NCBI RefSeq assembly: GCF_937997465.1
Contig: NZ_CALKTQ010000140.1
Span: 1 to 13,521, forward strand
DNA: 13,521 nt
Source of the DNA: an uncultured Campylobacter sp.
Lineage (GTDB): Bacteria > Campylobacterota > Campylobacteria > Campylobacterales > Campylobacteraceae
Reading direction: 5' to 3'
In this document: positions 7,128-13,521 of the stretch, piece after piece
How positions within the stretch are numbered: position 1 is the first letter of the stretch
Layout of the letters: the number at the start of each line of letters is the position of its first letter
Notes under the pieces: model-generated
What the model saw: only the letters and a program-made list of their open reading frames with translations
Told to the model about the DNA's origin: nothing
Database searches by the model: none
Position numbers and translations under genes: made by a program

Positions 7128-8090
7128 ATGAAAAAATTAGTTTCCGCGCTTGCATTGTTTGCGGCGACGCAGTTTGCGTTTGCAGACGCGCATATCTTTA
7201 ACTATCACAGATTTGACGACGACAGACACCCGAGCACTAACGTCTCTATTAAAAATTTACGCGAGCAGTTTGATTATTTTAAAGAAAAAGGCTATGAGAT
7301 CATCCCTCTTTCAAAGCTCGTTGACGCTATCAAAAACGGCGAGCCAGTATCTGATAATTGGGTCGTTTTAACGGTAGACGACGGCTACAAAAGCTTTTAC
7401 GAAAAGGGCTTGCCGGTATTTTTAGAGTACGGATATCCGTTTGCGCTGATGATCTACGTCGAGGCCACCGCGCGAAAATACGGCGACTTTATGACCTTTG
7501 AGCAGATCAAAGAGATGGAAAAATACGGCGAAGTCGGCTATCACTCCTACGGTCACCTACATATGGTCGGGCTTAACGAAGAGAAACTAAAAAACGACTT
7601 TGAGGACGGCATAAGCAAATTTGAAAAAAATATGGGCTACAAGCCGCGCTATTTTGCTTATCCTTTCGGCGAATATAACGACAGGGTACGCGATGTCGCG
7701 ATAGAGCACGGCATCGAGGTGATACTAAGCCAAAACTCCGGCGCAGTCGCGGCAAACAGCGATCTGCACGAACTAGACAGAATCCCTGCGATGAACGGCA
7801 CTCACCTACCGTCTGCACTTGCGAGTAAATTTTTAAAAGCCGAATGGATACTGCCGCAAGACTACCCGAAAGACAATAAAATCAGCGAGATAATCATCAA
7901 AACCGAAGAGAACGCAACTCACGGCTACTTTTCGATGACGGGACAAAAAACGAAAAAAGTCAAGCTTGAAAATGGACAGATGACGCTTAAATTTAACAAG
8001 CCGATCGACCGCTATAAAGTGAGAATGAGCCTCAAGGTAAACGGCAAAACGACGACAAAAATTTTAGTAAAGGATATAAATGCTGAATGA
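7128..8090 (+). CDS. Exported NodB-type polysaccharide deacetylase
   Basis: Predicted periplasmic or cell-surface metal-dependent deacetylase removing acetyl groups from an N-acetylated glycan. A signal peptide (1-19, cleavage likely after AFA) leads into the NodB fold: motif 1 TVDDGY with Asp84-Asp85, motif 2 His139-Ser-Tyr-Gly-His143 (metal ligands), and motif 3 RYFAYPFGEYN at 174-184. All catalytic motifs are intact. The opening HIFNYHRF and the LREQFDYFKEKGYEIIPLSKLV segment resemble PgaB/IcaB enzymes that act on poly-N-acetylglucosamine. Residues about 240-320 form a probable beta-rich C-terminal extension. Substrate is uncertain: peptidoglycan, a surface glycan or a biofilm polymer are all possible, and no polymer synthase is nearby. 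The gene lies between secG and frr; its end overlaps frr by 11 bases. The AAGGAG ribosome site supports the start. Confidence 0.92.
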   Translation: MKKLVSALALFAATQFAFADAHIFNYHRFDDDRHPSTNVSIKNLREQFDYFKEKGYEIIPLSKLVDAIKNGEPVSDNWVVLTVDDGYKSFYEKGLPVFLEYGYPFALMIYVEATARKYGDFMTFEQIKEMEKYGEVGYHSYGHLHMVGLNEEKLKNDFEDGISKFEKNMGYKPRYFAYPFGEYNDRVRDVAIEHGIEVILSQNSGAVAANSDLHELDRIPAMNGTHLPSALASKFLKAEWILPQDYPKDNKISEIIIKTEENATHGYFSMTGQKTKKVKLENGQMTLKFNKPIDRYKVRMSLKVNGKTTTKILVKDINAE

Positions 8091-8637
8091 AATTTACAAA
8101 AAACAAAAAGAGCATAGCGATAAGTGCATCGAGGGTCTAAAACGCGACTTTAGCACGCTTCGCACGGGCAAGGTAAATATAAGCATAGTCGATAATATTT
8201 ACGTGGATTATTACGGTAGCCAAACTCCGCTAAACCAAGTCGCCACCGTGCTAGCTAGCGATGCTAGCACCATAAGCATCACGCCGTGGGAAAAACCAAT
8301 GCTAAAAACCATCACCGCAGCGATCTCTGCGGCAAATATCGGCGTAAATCCGAACAACGACGGCGAGAGCGTGAAGCTATTTTTCCCTCCGATGACGGTC
8401 GAGCAACGCCAAGAAAACGCAAAGCACGCTAAGGCATTTGGCGAAAAGGCGAAAGTCAGCATCAGAAACATCAGAAAAGACGCTAACGACGAGGTTAAAA
8501 AGCTAGAAAAAGATAAAACAATCACCGAAGACGAGAGCAAAAAAGGGCAAGACGAAGTCCAAAAGATCACCGACAGCTACACGTCAAAGATCGACTCGCT
8601 CGTAAAAGAAAAAGAGAGCGAACTTCTAAAAGTTTAA
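8080..8637 (+). CDS. frr: Ribosome recycling factor
   Basis: Cytoplasmic protein that, with EF-G, splits the post-termination ribosome. At 185 residues it has the standard length and two-domain layout: a three-helix bundle (about 1-30 and 105-185) and an inserted beta domain (about 31-104). Recognisable segments are LKRDFSTLRTGKVN at the first helix, ITPWEKPMLKTI in the inserted domain, and the charged C-terminal helices with KAKVSIRNIRKDANDEVKKL. The ATG follows AAAGGA and overlaps the deacetylase gene by 11 bases, giving a coupled secG-deacetylase-frr unit. A hairpin terminator begins ten bases after the stop, so frr is the last gene. Confidence 0.97.
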   Translation: MLNEIYKKQKEHSDKCIEGLKRDFSTLRTGKVNISIVDNIYVDYYGSQTPLNQVATVLASDASTISITPWEKPMLKTITAAISAANIGVNPNNDGESVKLFFPPMTVEQRQENAKHAKAFGEKAKVSIRNIRKDANDEVKKLEKDKTITEDESKKGQDEVQKITDSYTSKIDSLVKEKESELLKV

Positions 8638-8646
8638 AATACGTAC

Positions 8647-8677
8647 GGCTCGTTAAATTTGACGAGCCATTTCTTTT
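8647..8677 (+). terminator. Rho-independent terminator after frr
   Basis: GGCTCGT (8647-8653) pairs perfectly with ACGAGCC (8662-8668). A further T-G pair can close the loop to the hexamer AAATTT. The stem is followed by a T-rich tail, ATTTCTTTT. It lies ten bases after the frr stop and is the clearest terminator in the window. Confidence 0.85.
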
Positions 8678-8850
8678 ATAAAAACCTTCCGCTATTTCGC
8701 ATTTAGCATAAATTTTAGTCCGCTTTTGCTACACCCTAAAGCGCGTTTATCTATTTCGCCCAAATTTTAAATTTATCACGCCATACTCGCTTTTACCAAA
8801 ATTTATATCCAAATTTAAAATTGCTAGCCGCTTTTTGCTCGGCAGAGGCT

Positions 8851-8856
8851 TATAAT
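8851..8856 (+). promoter_or_regulatory. -10 box for pyrE
   Basis: TATAAT about 90 bases ahead of pyrE in the 310-base frr-pyrE gap, with a T-rich segment upstream. The predicted leader (from about 8863) contains a 12-base palindrome TAAGCGCGCTTA at 8900-8911 of unknown role and ends in the ribosome site AAAGGA before the ATG. Apart from this and the frr terminator I see nothing else in the gap. Confidence 0.55.
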
Positions 8857-8947
8857 AACGCAAAATCGCAACCCGTCAAAAGCTCAAAAAATAGTAGCTT
8901 AAGCGCGCTTAGGGTAAAATTCGCTCAAATTTTACAAAGGAAAAACG

Positions 8948-9559
8948 ATGAATTTAGAGAAAATTTACAAGGACGCGGGTGCGTATTTGCAGGGCCATTT
9001 TTTACTTAGTAGCGGCAACCACTCGCAGTTTTATCTGCAAAGTGCCAAAGTACTCGAGGATCCTCAGTTAGCAGGCACTCTAGCAGACGAGCTGGCCGCC
9101 GTCATCGAAAAATCGGGCGTAGAGTTTGACAGCGTCTGTTCGCCCGCTCTAGGCGGTATTTTGGCGGGCTATGAGCTAGCTCGCGCAGCAAAAAAGCGCT
9201 TCATCTTTACCGAGCGAGTAGAGCGAGTGATGAGCCTAAGGCGCGGCTTTGAGGTAAGGGAAGGCGAGCGATTCGTCGTTTGCGAGGACATCATCACTAC
9301 GGGCGGCTCGGCGATGGAGGCCGCACGCGTGATAGAAGGCCTAGGCGGCAAGGTCGTGGCGTTTGCCGCGCTTGCTAATCGCGGATTTTGCAAGGTTGCA
9401 AATTTAGCCGGCAGCATCGCAAAACCCGGCGCCAAACTGCCCGCCGACAAGCCGTTTTTCGCGCTGGGCAACTTTGAGTTTGAGATTTACGAGCCCGCAA
9501 ACTGTCCGCTCTGCGCCGACGGAAGCAAGGCGATAAAGCCCGGCAGTAGAGGTAACTAA
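8948..9559 (+). CDS. pyrE: Orotate phosphoribosyltransferase
   Basis: Joins orotate to PRPP to give orotidine monophosphate, the fifth step of UMP synthesis, in the cytoplasm. The PRPP-binding signature is FVVCEDIITTGGSAME at 109-124 with the acidic pair and TTGG loop; Cys replaces the more usual Asp or Val beside Glu113. The flexible catalytic loop is around TERVERVMSLRRGF (88-101), and the N-terminal GHFLLSSGNHSQFYL (16-30) is the family's orotate-side region. The C-terminus carries CPLC (186-189), typical of the longer epsilon-type enzymes. The 203-residue length fits. The ATG follows AAAGGA. The gene has its own promoter and is cut off from frr by a terminator, although secG, frr and pyrE are also neighbours in C. 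jejuni as I recall. Confidence 0.96.
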   Translation: MNLEKIYKDAGAYLQGHFLLSSGNHSQFYLQSAKVLEDPQLAGTLADELAAVIEKSGVEFDSVCSPALGGILAGYELARAAKKRFIFTERVERVMSLRRGFEVREGERFVVCEDIITTGGSAMEAARVIEGLGGKVVAFAALANRGFCKVANLAGSIAKPGAKLPADKPFFALGNFEFEIYEPANCPLCADGSKAIKPGSRGN

Positions 9560-10298
9560 ATTTGTAAATTTCGCGGTTATGTTTGATTTAGCCCCGCAAA
9601 TTTGGACGGATTTTGCATGCGACAAACAAAGCAAACCGAGCATAGATCAAATTTGACTAAGTTGTGCGGTATTTTAGGCGATAAATTTGAGGATAAAGTA
9701 AAGTCGGCCGTTGCGTTTTATAGGTTGCGATCAGAGCGGGATTAAATTTGCGTTGCCGTTTTTTGCGTATTTGGTGACAACCGTCAAATTTAGGTAAATT
9801 TACGCCCGCAAAAGAGTGTCCTAAAATTTATGAATTTAAAATTTGGCGCGAGATAAACGCCGTAAATTTAAATTTCGCGCTTAATGCTGGCTTTTGCGCT
9901 TACGCCTTGATAGCGATACGGAGTCGGCGATAAATCAAGCGTAAGCAGGCTTGATGAAAAAATGCGCGGGGCGAAAATTATTAATAGTCGTAAACGGGCG
10001 TTCAGATAAAGACAAACAAAGACGGCGGATATCTTAAATATTCGCCGAGCAAATGGATAATCAGGCGACAAATGAAGCACCATTTACGAGCGGAGCAAGG
10101 TTGGCCGGCTAAGACGGCGCGAGCGGTGCTCAAGCGGAAAAGAGCTGTAAATTTGCCATGCCAAAGAGGCGACGCATAAAAGCAGGCGTAAATTTGCTGC
10201 AACAAAAGTAAAAGAGCATAAATTTGGGTGCTAGCGAGCAAAATTGGCACTCAAAAATCCAAAACACACGCCCGAAAATAAAAACAAAAGGAGTAAAT
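9560..10298 (+). other. 739-base gap with no convincing gene
   Basis: Both strands were read. Short open frames exist, but none has a ribosome site together with recognisable protein character. The stretch is rich in AAATTT (about 15 copies), including paired forms near 9784-9805 and 9861-9873, and contains an imperfect inverted repeat of GCGCGA with TCGCGC at about 9845-9878. It could be a decayed gene, a long leader for the RDD gene or a small-RNA locus; none can be shown from the sequence. Confidence 0.5.
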
Positions 10299-10721
10299 TT
10301 GGCGAAACAAAAAGCGCAACTAGCCGGTATCGGCGCGCGAGTAAAGGCCTTTATCGCCGATCTTTTTTTGATCGGCATGCCGATATATTACCTCACGACC
10401 TATGTTTTTTTGGACGGCAAAGACGACTTTTTGCACAACCAAACCGCGATATTTGGGGCAAATTTCGCAGTCGCTCTCATCTGCTGCGCCTTTTTTGCGA
10501 TCAAAGCCCAAACGCCCGGCTACCGCTCGCAAAATATCTACCTCATCGACCTACGTAGCGGCCGCAAGCTCGGCTTCGCACGCGTTTTGCTCCGTTACAT
10601 CTGCTTTTTGCTCGCAGGCGTTAGCGTGGTCGGACTTTGCCTCTGTTTTTTTCGCAAGGACGCGCTAAATTTGCACGATCTACTCACGCACTCGGCCGCC
10701 GTTTGCAAAAAAGCGGACTGA
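10299..10721 (+). CDS. RDD-family integral membrane protein
   Basis: Small inner-membrane protein of the RDD family, whose members have been linked to ion or solute transport but mostly lack defined functions. The opening GIGARVKAFIADLFLIG carries the family's Arg and Asp positions ahead of the first helix (about 18-38). A second helix lies at about 55-72 and a third at about 100-121, ending with the family's closing motif NLHDLLTHSAAV. I chose the TTG at 10299 because AAAAGGAG ends five bases before it and the conserved domain begins just after. That gives 140 residues. The frame is open 75 bases further upstream, but that stretch has no ribosome site and reads as random. Downstream, a 6-bp stem overlaps the stop but has no T-run. 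In C. jejuni a membrane protein gene also follows pyrE, as I recall. Confidence 0.82.
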   Translation: MAKQKAQLAGIGARVKAFIADLFLIGMPIYYLTTYVFLDGKDDFLHNQTAIFGANFAVALICCAFFAIKAQTPGYRSQNIYLIDLRSGRKLGFARVLLRYICFLLAGVSVVGLCLCFFRKDALNLHDLLTHSAAVCKKAD

Positions 10722-10927
10722 TTTCGCCCGCTTGAGTCAAATTTGAGCCGAATTTTGCCCAAATTTGAGCCAAATTTCAGTGCAACCCACCCTGCTCCGC
10801 TAAAGCTCAAATTTGATCTAGCATTTTTGCGGTGCGGGTTTTGCAGGCTAGATTTTCATCCCGTCCCCGCGGCAAATTTAACCCACTCGCCGCCTCGTCA
10901 AATTTAAATCTTTAAACCAAATTTCGT

Positions 10928-10933
10928 TACAAT
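10928..10933 (+). promoter_or_regulatory. Possible -10 box for the ATPase gene
   Basis: TACAAT, one mismatch from TATAAT, 20 bases ahead of the ATG at 10954, in a T-rich context. Transcription would start around 10940, leaving a very short leader that still includes the ribosome site AAGGAAAA. This is weaker than the other boxes listed. Confidence 0.4.
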
Positions 10934-10953
10934 CGCCCCCGACAAGGAAAAAT

Positions 10954-12498
10954 ATGCAAAAAATAATGGGATTTACGAGAACGCGGGAAAACGCGGAGAA
11001 AAAAGGCGCGCTGATACCTAGCGACTTTACGCACGCGGCCATCATCGGAGAGACCGGCAGCGGCAAGACGACGGCTATGATATATCCAAATTTGCTTGAC
11101 CGTATGCAAAACGGCTACGCGGTGTTTGCAGTGGATTATAAAGGCGGTGAGAGCGCCAAGATCAAGGCTCTAGCGCGCAGAGCGGGCCGCCTAAAAGACG
11201 TCGTGAGCGTGGGTGCAAGGCTGGACGCGCCGATAAACCTCATCGCCTCGATGAAGCCGCGCGACTTTAAAAACTGCGTGAAAAAGCCGATGGAATCAAG
11301 GGAGAAGTTTTGGGAGGAGTTTGGCTCGAGCATCGCGACGGAGTTTTTTAAGGTTTTAAAGGCGCTTAAAATTTTCGCTAGAAAAATCGCGCCGCTAAAC
11401 GACTGCTACGGGGATGCCTTTTACGCCGACGTGCGCACGCTCGCGCGGGATTTTACCTTTGACGTGGCGACGATACTGCGCCTCTCGCAAGACCTAGAAA
11501 AGATGCTCGAGTTTAAAGACGCGCTAAGCCTCATCTGCGACAATCTCGACTCCTCGACGCTAAATTTCACCCGCGAAACGATAATGATAAACCGCGCATT
11601 TATAGCAACCGCGGACGAGTTTTTAGACGCGACGAGCCGCTACAAGGACATCGGCGACGAGCGCACGAGAGATGATTTTCGCAACTACTCGATGATGATG
11701 TCGCCGTTTCTGGGCCTCATGAACGACGACTCGCTAAACGGCGACGGCGAGGGCACTGCGGGCGACGCGAGTATCGCAGGACTGCTAAATAACGGCAAGA
11801 TCGTGATATTTAACGCCGCTAGCTGCGACAAAAGTGCGCTGAGCTTCCTGTTAAACAGCTTCTTGCCCGAGCTTTTAAAGCGCGTAACGATGAAGCAAAA
11901 GACGCCTATTAGCCTATTTCTCGACGAGTCGGCGAAGCTGCTGAGCGAGAACACCGAGCTAAACGAAGAGATCCTGCGCGAGTGCGAGGTGGAGCTGGTG
12001 CTGGCGTTTCAAAACGAATTTTTACTCAAACGCGCGATCGGCGGCACGGCGTACGAGGCGCTGATGGGCAACCTCACCAACCGCTACTTCATGCGCAACA
12101 AGGACGTCGTGAGGCTGGGCGGCAGCGAGGTGGACTGCTCGACGCTGGAGAAATTCGAGTGCGTACTGGACGGCGACAAGATCGCGCTGGAGCCGATTTT
12201 CATCGATGAGGCGGAGTGTCTGCAGGCGCAGCTGGAGTTTGAGCGCGAAAACCGCCTGCACGAGCGGCTGCTGGGCAAAATCTACGAAAACCGCGTGATA
12301 GAGTTTGACGAGGAGATCGTCGACGACGGCAAAATCTGGGTGCGCGACGTGGATACTGGCGAGCGTGAGTGCGTATTTTTTAGTGACGAGGTGCTAAATA
12401 TCGGCCCGCAAGATATCTATAAACGCCCGCCAAATACCGGCGGCTACAACATCTCGCTAGAAGACGGCGCGGACGATGCACAGATAAGCTTTAGGTAA
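10954..12498 (+). CDS. VirD4/TraG-like P-loop ATPase, solitary
   Basis: Predicted DNA- or protein-pumping ATPase of the type IV coupling-protein superfamily (VirD4/TraG/TraD, related to FtsK/HerA). Walker A is GETGSGKT (32-39), set in THAAIIGETGSGKTTAMIYP; FAVDYKGGESAK (58-69) resembles the strand after the P-loop. Walker B is ISLFLDESAKL (319-329) with Asp324-Glu325; Gln353 in LVLAFQNEF fits the superfamily's polar sensor, and the 370-395 segment fits the late core. Unlike most VirD4 proteins it has no N-terminal membrane helices and starts directly at the nucleotide domain, so it is probably cytoplasmic. About 450-514 is acidic and unassigned. The ATG follows AAGGAAAA. No relaxase, mating-pore or recombinase gene is visible nearby, so a conjugative role is unproven. 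Alternatives are a HerA-like helicase or a cargo of a decayed element. The second half is G+C-richer and uses far more CTG leucine than its neighbours. Confidence 0.82.
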   Translation: MQKIMGFTRTRENAEKKGALIPSDFTHAAIIGETGSGKTTAMIYPNLLDRMQNGYAVFAVDYKGGESAKIKALARRAGRLKDVVSVGARLDAPINLIASMKPRDFKNCVKKPMESREKFWEEFGSSIATEFFKVLKALKIFARKIAPLNDCYGDAFYADVRTLARDFTFDVATILRLSQDLEKMLEFKDALSLICDNLDSSTLNFTRETIMINRAFIATADEFLDATSRYKDIGDERTRDDFRNYSMMMSPFLGLMNDDSLNGDGEGTAGDASIAGLLNNGKIVIFNAASCDKSALSFLLNSFLPELLKRVTMKQKTPISLFLDESAKLLSENTELNEEILRECEVELVLAFQNEFLLKRAIGGTAYEALMGNLTNRYFMRNKDVVRLGGSEVDCSTLEKFECVLDGDKIALEPIFIDEAECLQAQLEFERENRLHERLLGKIYENRVIEFDEEIVDDGKIWVRDVDTGERECVFFSDEVLNIGPQDIYKRPPNTGGYNISLEDGADDAQISFR

Positions 12499-12525
12499 AT
12501 TTGACGGCGGCTAAGCGGGAATGCG

Positions 12526-12539
12526 GGTCAAATTTGACC
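12526..12539. repeat. 14-base palindrome after the ATPase gene
   Basis: GGTCAAATTTGACC is a perfect palindrome 27 bases after the stop, with a direct partial copy (GGTCAAATTTGA) starting at about 12549. No T-run follows, so it is not a standard terminator. It could be an operator for the next gene or simply a chance arrangement of the very common AAATTT. Confidence 0.45.
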
Positions 12540-12667
12540 GTAAATTTAGGTCAAATTTGAAGGTCGGCGTAAGTTTTGAGTGGCAGCGTAACTTGAAGAT
12601 TTTAACCGCTCACCGTTTGCATAAAACTGGGCCGGATAAATTTAAAATTTGGCTTTAGGCAGAGGAT

Positions 12668-13138
12668 ATGAACGAAAATCCAGGCAAAGAAAATAAAGAG
12701 CCGGAGCTACTTTACAGACTGGACAGGCAAAATCCGCTCATAGTGCTAATCGACTTTATCAAGTATAGTTTTTTCCTGCTCGTGCCCGCCTTGCCTACCG
12801 CGATATATTATAGAGGCTGGATACAGGCGCTGGGCATCCTAGGTTCTTTATTTTTAGGCAGGCTTTTGTACAAGCTTATATTTTTTAACTACATTGAAAT
12901 TTACAGAGACAGGATCGTCATAAACAGATATATTTTCGGAGATACGGTTATAAAAAGCGAGGATTTGGCTTTTTGCCGTACCTATTATTTTCCATTTACC
13001 CCCACCCAAGTTTTTATAGTGAAAAAAAGAAAACATTTATTCTATAGAGTTTCTTCGGTGGAAAGTTTAACGCTCAAACAAGCCGACGAGCTAAGAAGCC
13101 AAATAGCTCGTATAATTCCGTGGGATGCAATTGATTAA
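12668..13138 (+). CDS. Small membrane protein, possible bacterial PH-like domain
   Basis: I do not recognise it firmly. The 156 residues begin with a polar N-terminus (1-25), then two membrane helices with a short turn (about 28-47 and 52-72). A soluble region (about 77-156) alternates strands (YIEIYRDRIVINRYIFGD, TQVFIVKKRKHLFYRVSS) and ends in a helix (LKQADELRSQIARI). This helical hairpin followed by a beta sandwich and terminal helix resembles bacterial PH-like (bPH/YcxB-type) membrane proteins; that is inference from shape only. The cytoplasmic tail is basic. AGAGGA lies four bases before the ATG. It is AT-richer than the ATPase gene upstream, 169 bases away, and I see no clear promoter. 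No partner gene is evident. Confidence 0.8.
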   Translation: MNENPGKENKEPELLYRLDRQNPLIVLIDFIKYSFFLLVPALPTAIYYRGWIQALGILGSLFLGRLLYKLIFFNYIEIYRDRIVINRYIFGDTVIKSEDLAFCRTYYFPFTPTQVFIVKKRKHLFYRVSSVESLTLKQADELRSQIARIIPWDAID

Positions 13139-13340
13139 TAGCAATCAGTATAAACAGTCAAATTTACCGCCGTTATCCGTATCAAAATTTAACGAGCGAG
13201 CCAGACAAAACCCGCTCATCGGTAGTCAAATTTAACAAAACCGCCCGTAAATTTATCCCTCCTCGCTTCGGGTCAAATTTAGCCGCCAAACCAAACCCCA
13301 AATTTAGAGCATAAATCTAAAATTTAGATTTTTATCTACG
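13139..13340 (+). other. Non-coding gap ending at a composition break
   Basis: No gene on either strand. Several AAATTT copies occur. A 9-1-9 inverted repeat, AAATCTAAA and TTTAGATTT, spans 13313-13331, about ten bases before the sodium-channel homology begins. It could act as an AT-rich terminator hairpin or mark the edge of a deletion or insertion. Confidence 0.5.
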
Positions 13341-13521
13341 TTTTATATTTTTGCCGTCTTTGGCAGTACGATGTATGGCGATGCGTTCCCGGAACTCTTC
13401 GGGGACATCGGCGCTTCCATGTTTACCCTGTTCCAAGTGATGACCTTTGAATCCTGGGCGACAGCCGTGGCGAGACCGATCATGGAAATACACCCCCATG
13501 CTTGGATCTACTTTTTGACGT
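13341..13521 (+). pseudogene. 5'-truncated voltage-gated sodium channel, pore region
   Basis: Translation from 13341 gives 60 residues to the window edge that match the pore of bacterial NaChBac/NavAb-type sodium channels. FYIFAVFGSTMYGDAFPELF is the end of S5 and the turret, MFTLFQVMTFESWATAVARP the pore helix and selectivity filter, and EIHPHAWIYFLT the start of S6. The filter TFESW at 13443-13457 keeps the selectivity Glu and the Trp; NavAb and NaChBac have TLESW. A complete channel needs about 140 earlier residues (S1-S4 sensor and most of S5). Here the frame is open only from 13308, with a TAG before it and no ATG, GTG or TTG until an internal ATG at 13371 that lacks a ribosome site. Codons such as CTG, TCC and CCC and the lack of AAATTT differ from the flank. 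Most likely a gene remnant or an assembly junction; the 3' end is out of view. Confidence 0.82.

Noticed and set aside
8821..9009. Plus-strand frame of 62 codons overlapping the start of pyrE.
   Set aside because: It overlaps the well-supported pyrE start in another frame, begins before the pyrE TATAAT box and has no ribosome site.
9868..10083. Minus-strand frame of 71 codons in the pyrE-RDD gap.
   Set aside because: No ribosome site before the ATG, no family features, and overlapping frames of similar length exist on the same strand, as expected by chance at this base composition.
10711..10733. AAGCGG / CCGCTT stem over the RDD stop codon as a terminator.
   Set aside because: Only a 6-bp stem with an 11-base loop and no T-run after it.
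13371..13521. Functional short channel starting at the internal ATG at 13371.
   Set aside because: No ribosome site precedes it, and the product would lack S5, so it could not form a normal pore domain.

Overview
The window looks like chromosome from one of the higher-G+C Campylobacter species (rectus / showae / curvus / gracilis type). The evidence is the Campylobacterota-style gene set (secG, frr and pyrE close together, short genes, strong AAGGA-type ribosome sites), TATAAT boxes without a clear -35, and a striking excess of the hexamer AAATTT (about 110 copies by hand count). Species assignment is an inference. No tRNA, rRNA, CRISPR array or complete insertion sequence was seen.

Left part (1-5500). 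A PAS-GGDEF diguanylate cyclase is followed by an unrecognised, cysteine-free 375-residue protein that sits behind an almost perfect flagellar sigma-28 promoter. On the minus strand, converging on it, is an apparent three-gene operon: beta-carbonic anhydrase, a long MscS-type channel (4-base start/stop overlap), and a 49-residue extremely acidic, tyrosine-rich miniprotein with its own strong ribosome site.

Middle part (5500-9560). Divergent from the carbonic anhydrase is a Bax-inhibitor-1-like membrane protein whose end overlaps a stand-alone ThiD2-type HMP-phosphate kinase. A TATAAT promoter then drives secG, an exported NodB-type polysaccharide deacetylase and frr (ribosome recycling factor, overlapping the deacetylase gene). 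A clean hairpin terminator closes this unit, and pyrE follows from its own promoter.

Right part (9560-13521). After about 740 bases with no convincing gene come an RDD-family membrane protein with a TTG start, a solitary VirD4/TraG-like ATPase without membrane anchor or conjugation partners, and a small two-helix membrane protein with a possible PH-like tail. The last 181 bases encode the pore region of a bacterial voltage-gated sodium channel (TFESW filter) whose voltage-sensor half is absent. The frame stops just upstream without a start codon, and base composition changes at the junction, so this is a 5'-truncated gene remnant or an assembly junction.

The most interesting leads are the sigma-28-linked unknown protein, the acidic miniprotein tied to carbonic anhydrase and MscS, the headless sodium-channel fragment, and AAATTT over-representation, which matches the RAATTY self-DNA mark known from C. 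jejuni transformation.
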